From Pseudovirgaria hyperparasitica (lineage: Eukaryota; Ascomycota; Dothideomycetes; Acrospermales; Acrospermaceae), in the NCBI RefSeq assembly GCF_010093815.1, contig NW_022985557.1, forward strand, positions 1,354,779 through 1,418,778: 64,000 bases of DNA, given 5' to 3'. How positions within the stretch are numbered: the first letter of the stretch is position 1; every line of letters starts with the position of its first letter. Below are positions 56,312-64,000 of the stretch, piece after piece. The position numbers were made by a program, and so were the translations under genes. The notes under the pieces were generated by a model. That model ran no database searches, was not told the DNA's origin, and worked only from the letters and a program-made list of their open reading frames with translations.

Positions 56312-57455
56312 TTATACTTCGTCTGGCCCGCCTGCAAATAGAACTGGGTCAGAAAGACTGGCCTTAGTCCCTCTCCTGACTCTCTCCTGCCACACTCCTT
56401 CCCAATTCCACTGTCCTGGTCTCCTACTTTTACTGCTTGACATGCTGCTCCTGGGGTTAGCAGATTTGCTACAGTCTGTTTGGCCGGGAGTGGTTAGGAT
56501 CGGGCCAGTCCCGCGATGTGTCCTCCAGGCATGGAACGCGCCTGGATTTGCTGCAGCTGCCAATGGAATTGAATCCAGAACGGCTTCGTCGCAAAAGCTT
56601 GACTGTATGTATTGCAGAATCTCGGTGACACACAAAGATTTCTGTAAGCGTGACGTCGTCCAAGAACGTTGCTTATTCTCAGTGGTTATACTGTCCAAGG
56701 GACTGCCACTTGCAGGCGCGTAGGTCGGAGATTGCATAGGACGAGCGGAATCACTCGTGTTTCGCGACGTCGATGTGACCCTCTTTGCGCCGTTAAACAT
56801 GTGGGGAAAGCCATGGCGTAGACTGAAGACACCCGGGGGTAGTCTCTCTTCGTCAGAAGCACTGACAGTGTCGGCATCGGTTCCACCAGTAGAATAGGTA
56901 TACGTGGTCAAGGGAGTAAGCAGTGGGTGGAATAGGTCTGTTGAGAAGGTCACCAGGGGAGGAATGCTTGGATAGCCGAGAGGGAAGGACATGCGGAATC
57001 GCAGGATTGAAGGCGCATATGGACCTAAGTTTGATGGTTATTGCAGCCCGACGGAATGAGTCAAGAGGGCAGTGAAGCAGAAATGAACAGCCCATAGGTT
57101 GGAGATGGCTCCGAGACTGACCTTGACGGATGAAGATGACGCCTACCCAAAGCGTGGGATCGCCAGATGTCAAGCTCACGTAGACGCCGTCGAGCTGAGC
57201 ATGACGCACACTTGCACTGCAAGCCGTCAGTTCTTCCTGGGCTGGAGAGAGTCGTGGAGATGGATGTTTGATGGGCTTATGCCGTACAATTCGAGGAGCA
57301 AGTTCTGTGAGCTGAAAGATTGTAGGCGCGCGCTCGCGGAGAAAGGATGCATGTTCGTCGGGTGCTTTAGAGGGAAGATGATGGGTCGTAGGACGGGGTT
57401 CGGGCTTTGTCACAGCATAGCATGGACATGGGAGAATGTGAGTGAACAATGAGTG
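56312..57455 (-). CDS. UEV / AKTIP-like E2-variant protein, 5' end unresolved
   Basis: Ubiquitin-conjugating fold without a catalytic cysteine, as in AKTIP (FTS), which in animals belongs to a Hook dynein-adaptor complex. The fold is split by a 97 nt intron (57025-57121). The first part reads LDGVYVSLTSGDPTLWVGVI then FIRQG. The second reads PYAPSILRFRMSFPLGYPSI, then PPLVTFSTDLFHPLLTPLTT in the position of the active-site loop. After the core come a Gly/Ser/Asp linker and a helix (LQKSLCVTEILQYIQSSFCD). The open frame upstream of PDEHASFLRERAPTIFQLTE has no ATG, so a further upstream exon or a start near 57455 must exist. It is notable that both dynactin p25 and this protein are dynein-adaptor-related, but they are 39 kb apart. 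Confidence 0.75.
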
Positions 57456-60400
57456 ACAAGCGACCAGCGATAGCTTTGGCAATGTCAGACTTGCGCGCAG
57501 ACTCCCTGCACTCACTCTCGGGCCACTGCACTGTGCCCTGCAATAATTATTACTTACTATCGACTATCCATAGACGTACGTTTTATTATCATCATCGTCA
57601 TATACGCAAGTCCCCGGTCCCACGGCATGCAAAAAGCCTTGGGTTATGCTGCACGCTTTTTGCAACCTGCTCACGAGACTCGACATTCAGCGTGAACCTC
57701 ACAATCATGTATTGATGCACTTTGCACCTTAGTTCCGTATACGGCGTCTCACCGCCTCGCTCCGAGCCGTTGGTGCAGGAAGATCAACAGCACTTTATAC
57801 CATAATCTTTCTTGAGATACCATAGCAAACACCGTTGCGCCCCGCCACGAGGACAAACAAGCGATTCTTTATTGTCATTGGTACGATTATATCATGTGCT
57901 CGAAGACTTGACAGCTCGAGGAGTTGAATGTCCTAGGACTGGATGGACCTTCCACCGCATGCATGGAATTCCAGGGTTGACAAAGCTAGGGGGTGGTCGA
58001 GTCGCGCTCGATACCTACTTGATATCGTACCAGTCTTACATAGTCTTACATAGTTCTTACCTTGCAGCTATGATGCAGAAGGGTCGGCGCTGAACCCGTG
58101 TTTCGGAGTTGATAGCTACAACGGGCCGAACTGGCGGTGGCCCAGATCATGATTACACGATAGACGATTTGCATCCCTAGGAAGCTTAGACACGTGGTCC
58201 ACCTGTTGAACCGAAGACTGATCCAAATGTCAATAGATGTTACAAATGCAACTTATGAGCCTTGCACTGCACTTAACCTAGCTGTCGACCGGGGGTCATA
58301 AGAGGGCTTCAGCCGCGGACGCCCGGTCGGGAAGTGCAATGCATATCAACAACAAGGGTATAGATCAGATAGACCAACAAGCCTTGCCCCCCTCCCCAAA
58401 CCCAAAAAAAATTCCCTACCCAGAAACGATCTTCCAAGTCAGACAACAAGATATCAGCAACATTGTCTATGCTATTGGAGTTGCAGCTCGCCGCAAGGCG
58501 AATGACTCACCATTCTAAAATTCTTTCGGCGAATCCGACAGTACCGAGAATCTGGTGACAGCCCTCTGACGATGGAATGATAGGAGACACGCACCTTGTG
58601 ATGCCGTGATGTGGCTTCGTTGGCACCACTTGCCGCACAAATCCGTAAGGGTAGTCATCCCAGATCACCGAGGTTGAATACTGAGATGAACAGTAACATT
58701 AACAATAATAATGACAACACAGTTGATATAAACACTAGATGGTGAGCGTTGCGCTGCGTTGCTCATAGAGCTGGATGGTATTTTGACGGGCGGAAATGTA
58801 TACGCATCGGACCTTGGCGTACGTATATTGTTGAAGGTGGGCATGGTGACGTTACAGCGCCTTTAGAACTCTGCACGGAAAGCTTAGTTGATCAGCCGGA
58901 TTCCGGCCATGAGGAGGAGGAGACATAAACTAATCAGATTTACTAGATTGGGCCGTAGAGACTTCATTTGGTTCTAGAACTGAGAAGCGAAGGATCAAAG
59001 GGACGAGCTTTGGGGCGAGGGTGAGGACCGTTGTCTGTCAGGACTCACTATTATGCTGTATTACAAGGTATATAGTAGAGTAGTTGAGTGACAAAATACT
59101 TTTCGCCATCTCGGTTCCTGTGGCTCCATCATCCGACAGGCTGTGGGCCACTGCTCCTCAGGACTCTGGGTCTGGGATTGTAAGATTCTAATCTCTGGGA
59201 TTCTGGGATCTTGAGACTTTGATGAACAGGCCAGCTGCTAATTAATTAGAATTTTTGGGCCTGTTGACCACGGCTGACGGCGAGGGCGAGGCGTACCTGG
59301 TGATTAGGGGCCCCCCCTTCTAGCGCTCACTTTCCCAGCGTTTCAACGTTTGATCCCCACCAGGCTGCATAAGAAGTCGCGTGGCATTTGTTTCGACTAC
59401 TGACCAATGGGCTCCTCCGCACTCTACTAGCTAGCCTGACTGTTCTTACAACTCTACCCTACTACCGGCGATTTGCCTCCTTCTTTTCACCGCTCTCTTT
59501 ACCAGTCAAATGCCAGAAGACCCTGCTTGTTGCTAGAATTGACGCTTGATGCTGTTGTTGTTTGGGACGCCGTCTTACTGCGGATGCCGAAGCCGGATCC
59601 ACTCTGCTCACCTGACTCCCTTCTTATGGGTCTATACTATTATAGTCTAATTATGGGACGAGCACTGTTTGCCTTTCGGTTTGCCTTTACCTTTGTCGTT
59701 GCCTTTCGATTTCTCTTGTTGCCTCGTCTGGTAGCGGAAAATGGAAATATACATCCGTGCCGTGGTAATGGGATCCAGAGCCGAATACGCCTCTCTACTG
59801 GTCCGGAACATCGTCCGCCTCCCCTCGCCTTGCCCATGACCATCCATCTTCATTCTCCACCGACAGACCCAAGCAACCCTCGTGTCGCGATCGCTCATTC
59901 GGAGACCACAGGCATCGATACACCGCCCTTTCGAAACTACAGGAGCCGCATCGCGAGTGGGCGGGAAGACAGGTGTCAGAAGCGAAGATTTCGACACGAA
60001 GCCAACAGAAAGACGTCCGACCAGTTGCGCAAGCGCCCACGTCCGTCTAGGCAGTTTTGCGCCGAGTATAGCGTTCCGTTGATGGCCAAGTGCAAGCGAA
60101 TGACATGCCCAAGACGTATGTCAACTTCCTGAACCAGCTCTGAGCTGCGAAGCGACAGTAACATAGTACAGTGCGCGCAGTAGTGTTTAGGGCCCGTAAG
60201 GCTCCAAGTCAGAAGTTAAAGCCAACACCCGTAGCTGAGTAACCTGTGCTCCTGAAGAGTGTGCAGATCCCATAGCCTTTGCCTTCGTCACTCATCGCAG
60301 TATCTATCGTACATCTCACGACATTGTGATAACGAGAATTTTCAATTTTCTTTCGCACACTCGCACCGTATGTCGTGATAGACTGACAGTACAGTATGTG

Positions 60401-61776
60401 ACCGCATTTGCGGCCCATCCTGCAAAACGGTTTCGCGTTAGGAGCAAGGGGGGCAACAGGGGGTAAAGCAGAGGAGGGGGGAGGGGGGTTAGTGATCTGT
60501 GATGCATCGCCGGATTGGGCTTCCAGACGGGCCCGGGGATACGGCACGCGGGCTTCGGGTCACTTTAGTCCCAAGCCGCGTACAAACAGCTGGAAAGCTT
60601 CCAAACTTCGACTAGAAGACATTCATCACAATCACAGTTGCACACGCACACACGCGTACACACGCATATACCCGCATGCACATTCTGAAGACAGCTGCGC
60701 CGGAAATCTAGGGAGGCGCGCGGAGCATACCGTGTGGCCCGCCAAGCTGAAAGAAAGCCTCGGGCCTGGGTTGCTATTTCTCCACGCACAAACACCACAA
60801 ACACCACAAACAATGCCTTCAACCAGGCCCTTGGTTGGTGTGTGGATCACCACATAGGAGGACATCTTGATTGGTCGCGGAAGTCTTCCAGTTCTACCCG
60901 CCGTTGGGCGACAGTGTACCAGGTTGAGCAGCAAACCGTCCGCCTTCCTCTGTCGACCGTCAACCGTCGACCGTCATTCCATGCTTCCGTCACTAAATGG
61001 GATAGTTTGTCTTTTGACTCCCAAGGTTCCGTTCAGGGGCATGTCCAGTCGCCCTTCCTCTTCCTTATGGGACTAGCGCTGTCACTACGTCGACTTCTGG
61101 TCCCACGACCGATGTCATCATATGCTGCTATGCACCAAGACTGCATGCCGAAATGCTGTACGAGGCCAGCGAGGCCATCGAGGCCAGCGAGCCCGGTGTT
61201 GTAAAACTCGCAGTCACCACCTGGTCATGCTGTGCTTCCTGTGAGTTGCTCGCACATAGCGGTGGCTCTGGGTCAGTGTCGGTCAGTCATTCACAGAGCG
61301 AGTCTGTCTGTGTGTATTAGCCGCGAGGGCGCCGTCAGGAGTAACAACCATAACCGCCTTACTTTTGTTCGACTACATATTTCATCCGCGCCCTCCGTCT
61401 CGGAAAGAAGAAATGAAACGGATGTAGGCCATCTACAATTTACCTTCCTCCCGCCGCCGCCCCGCAAAGTCCATCCCTGTTTCGCCGTTTGTTGCTAGTC
61501 AGGCTCGCCCAATGCTGCATACTGCTACTGCCGTCCAGCAAACTCGAACAAATGTCATACACGTCCTGAAATAAATCTTCCTAATCCTGAGTCCGTGTCA
61601 ACCGCTCCACACTTGGCCACGTTTTGCCTGCTTTACCATCGTTCCGGTAGCCCCCCCCCCCTGCTCTGGTGTCTCTCATCTGTGAGCGCCAGAGTATTTA
61701 GGATTCTGGTCCCCTCTTCACTACTCCTGTTCGCTACATTCGGCATCTACCACACTACCTCTCCACATCCACACAT
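57456..61776. other. 4.3-kb stretch without a confident gene
   Basis: ORFs up to 219 codons occur (59473-60132 plus, non-ATG start), but none shows a family motif or codes a coherent spliced protein. Low-complexity tracts include a C-rich run near 58385, GGGGCCCCCCC near 59308, G-rich GGAGGGGGGAGGGGGG near 60473, CA/AC repeats near 60640-60680 and three copies of GAGGCCAGC-like units at 61162-61188. The right end should include the promoter and 5' UTR of the MFS gene. Confidence 0.5.
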
Positions 61777-63844
61777 ATGTTTCTATCAACATGGCGGCGC
61801 GCTCGGCGCGATGCCTCAAGTCAAACCACCTCTCAGCCACCATTCCCCTACCGGCAGATGAGCATCCTATGTTCGTACCCTTTCATGGTCACATTACATC
61901 CCTATATATGTATGCTAATAGACAACACAGCGCTGTGTCGACTATGCGAGCCTGTAGCATTCATGTCTGTCTTTCCCTACAGCCATTCCATGATGCAGTC
62001 ATTCGGATTTGAGACAGAGAAGGAAATCGTCTTCTATGCCGGAATGGTCACGTCCGCTTTTGCCTTTGCTGAATTCTCGACCGGAATGTACTGGGGCCAA
62101 AAGAGCGATCGTGTCGGACGTAAGCCTGTACTCTTGACAGGCATGTTTGGGACTGGATTTAGCATGCTCGCCTTTGGATTCGCTCCAAATCTTTGGTTTG
62201 CGTTGTTTGCGCGCGCGATTGGTGGCTGTCTAAACGGGTGAGACCATGTCAGGGATATGGACATGAAATTTGATAGCTAACCCGTCACGCTACAGGAACA
62301 TGGGCGTAATTCAAACTACTGTCGCGGAGATCGTCACAGTCGAGAGTCATCGTCGTAAGTCTGCAAGGCTAGTCTCGTTTTTCTTACGAACACTAACGTT
62401 CTTTAAAGCTTTTGCATATAGCATCATCCCATTCATATGGGCAATTGGGTGAGTTTACTACAACCTTCAGCTCTATCACACAAGAGCTGACGTTATTTAG
62501 TTCTGTAATCGGAGCCTACTTGGGTGGAACCTTATCGAATCCCGTGAAGGCATACCCAGAACTATTCTCAGCCGGCAGCTTCTGGGCGAGATCATTCGAG
62601 AAGTTCCCATACCTTCTACCCAATCTTGTTTGTGTCCTTGTGGTATTCACAGGGCTCATTATCGGCATCTTGTTTCTTGAAGAGACACACGAAGTCAAGA
62701 AGCAACAGCCTGACCTAGGATGTCAAATAGGGCGATCTATCTTGCGCTGTTTCCCCTGGTGTGCTGCTCAGACCCCGGATGCGTATGAGGCAGCGTATGA
62801 CGAAAAGGGTAGTATGACCGATGGAAACAGTGCGTTACTCCCACCCCGTCCCTGGCTCGACACTTACGGTACCAACACAGCCCTGGCGGATGATGCCGGC
62901 CTTGTAATAGCTGAGAAGCTGGAGGAAGAGGCCACATCAATCGCCCTACGCAGGGTCTTTACCCCCCAGATCCTTTCTATAGTCTGTGCTACGGGCCTTC
63001 TAGCTTTGTAAGTAATCAAACGTACTAATGTCGCCGCATGGCGCTGACTCTAAATAGCCATACGATTGCCTTCGAGCAGCAGCTTCCCCTGCTCATGGCT
63101 GCCCCTCGCTCGACAACAATTCCACAACTACCTTTCAAGTTCCAGGCTGGCCTGGATATGTCCGATAAGACAATTGGTGGGATCCTTTCCACGCAGGGCT
63201 GGCTTCAAATGATTGCTCAACTCGGCCTGTTCCCGTTCGTCAACCGGTGTCTCGGCAATTTGGTAACATTTCGACTCGTGGTTTTCGCATACCCAATCCT
63301 CTACTTCTTGATTCCTTACCTGGCACTCTTACCCACCTCGGTTCAGGTTCCAATAATGTATCCAGTCCTGGCGTGGAAAGTAGTTGCCCAGTCATTCAGC
63401 TATCCTTCTGCTGCAATGATGCTACAGAAGCTGGCCCCTAACAAGAATCGAGGATCTATCAACGGTGTGGCTACGTCGTCACAAAGTATCTGTAGAGGCT
63501 TTGGGCCGCTCATCTCGGGAGCCATACAGTCTCTTGGAACTTCGCACGGCTACTCAGGAGTTGTGTGGTGGTTCTGTGCGCTTATATCTCTCATCGCAGC
63601 GCTCGAATCGCTCTTCATGTCGGGTGATAAGGAAGCACCGGTGAAGGACGTCGAGAACGCGCTGCTAAAACACCCATCACTGCTTGAAGACGTCGACAGC
63701 GATTGCGAGACCACTATAGGAGACGAAAGCGATTCTGAAGACGAGGGAACGCTTTGTAGCTCCCCTCGCCCCGAGTCATTTGATGGCTCTTTTACTCTCA
63801 ATGGAGCTAGCGATACCATGGCTTTACTGCCCAAGCGGCATTAA
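61777..63844 (+). CDS. Major facilitator superfamily transporter, DHA1/ZIFL-like (597 aa)
   Basis: Twelve-helix secondary transporter. Six exons: 61777-61870, 61931-62237, 62296-62354, 62409-62448, 62501-63007 and 63058-63844. All join in phase; introns are 50-60 nt, and intron 1 has the branch site TGCTAAT. The first helix begins SLCRLCEPVAFMSVFPYSHS. The MFS motif A loop reads YWGQKSDRVGRKPVLL between helices 2 and 3, and helix 4 has FARAIGGCLNGNMGVIQTTV. A large cytosolic loop (about residues 240-310) separates the two halves. The second half includes GINGVATSSQS-type sequence (RGSINGVATSSQSICRGFGP). The C-terminal tail is acidic (DSDCETTIGDESDSEDEGT). Fungal relatives annotated as zinc-induced facilitator-like or efflux pumps have this length. 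Substrate is unknown. Confidence 0.9.
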
Positions 63845-63914
63845 AACGACAAACACGCCACTAAACGACCACCTCGGATTATGTTCTTTTCACTTGTGTT
63901 AGCGACTGTTCGGC

Positions 63915-63956
63915 ATCATTATTATCATTACTATCATCATCATTATCATCATCATT
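63915..63956. repeat. ATC/ATT trinucleotide microsatellite
   Basis: About 14 consecutive triplets of ATC, ATT and ACT just downstream of the MFS stop codon (63844), probably in its 3' UTR. Confidence 0.9.
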
Positions 63957-64000
63957 TGCGCAAGGAGTCATGGGCCATTCGGCAGGCAATTTTCTGATAG

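Noticed and set aside
59473-60132. 219-codon plus-strand ORF
   Set aside because: It opens at TTG rather than ATG, mixes hydrophobic and Arg-rich stretches without domain signature, and overlaps equally long antisense ORFs.

Overview
This window looks like a chromosome segment of a filamentous ascomycete (Pezizomycotina, most likely Dothideomycetes). The genes have short 45-100 nt GT-AG introns with fungal branch sites. The families are typical of the group: Zn2Cys6 regulators, a RAVE subunit Rav1, a fungal INCENP with IN-box, PRMT3, a KDM8-like JmjC protein and dynactin p25. A sharp boundary near 16.1 kb separates an AT-rich, repeat-induced-point-mutation (RIP) wrecked transposon block from an ordinary gene-bearing block. 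No species can be named from sequence alone.

Bases 1-16190 hold no intact gene. They are a stack of dead retroelements. A Ty3/Gypsy 5' part (copy A, 1-2394) and a second copy of the same family (copy B, 4400-7223 plus 14420-15035) flank a LINE ORF1 fragment. Copy B is split by a complete 7.2 kb chromodomain Gypsy element (7224-14419) with two 529 bp LTRs and a 5 bp target duplication. That element carries a further ORF on the opposite strand to gag-pol, and a small unmutated LTR-like insert. A Copia 3' end on the + strand with a 15 bp satellite and an assembly gap closes the block. CpA and CpG have largely become TpA, turning Cys to Tyr, Asp to Asn and Gln/Trp to stop at catalytic and metal-binding positions.

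Bases 16190-31600 begin with a GST fragment cut off at the transposon boundary. They continue with dynactin p25, a six-exon Zn2Cys6 regulator (one intron GC-AG), a small membrane protein, an amidohydrolase, INCENP, a small secreted protein and a small GPI-anchor-type protein. Bases 33600-43600 hold a Zn2Cys6 regulator pseudogene with at least three lesions, a tRNA-Glu(UUC) with a 12 nt intron, a TDT/SLAC1-type transporter, a second and oddly short Zn2Cys6 regulator and a 5'-nucleotidase-family metallophosphatase.

Bases 43600-64000 hold Rav1 (with an in-frame TGA inside a conserved C-terminal segment), PRMT3 and KDM8-like in a divergent pair, a Ubc7/UBE2G-type E2, an unrecognised 672-aa protein, a UEV/AKTIP-like protein, a 4.3 kb stretch without a confident gene, and an MFS transporter. 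The genes are mostly unrelated housekeeping functions: chromosome passenger complex, dynein cargo adaptor, V-ATPase assembly, arginine methylation and ERAD-type ubiquitination. I see no biosynthetic cluster or defence island. The more unusual material is the nested RIP-killed transposon stack and several gene-structure anomalies.
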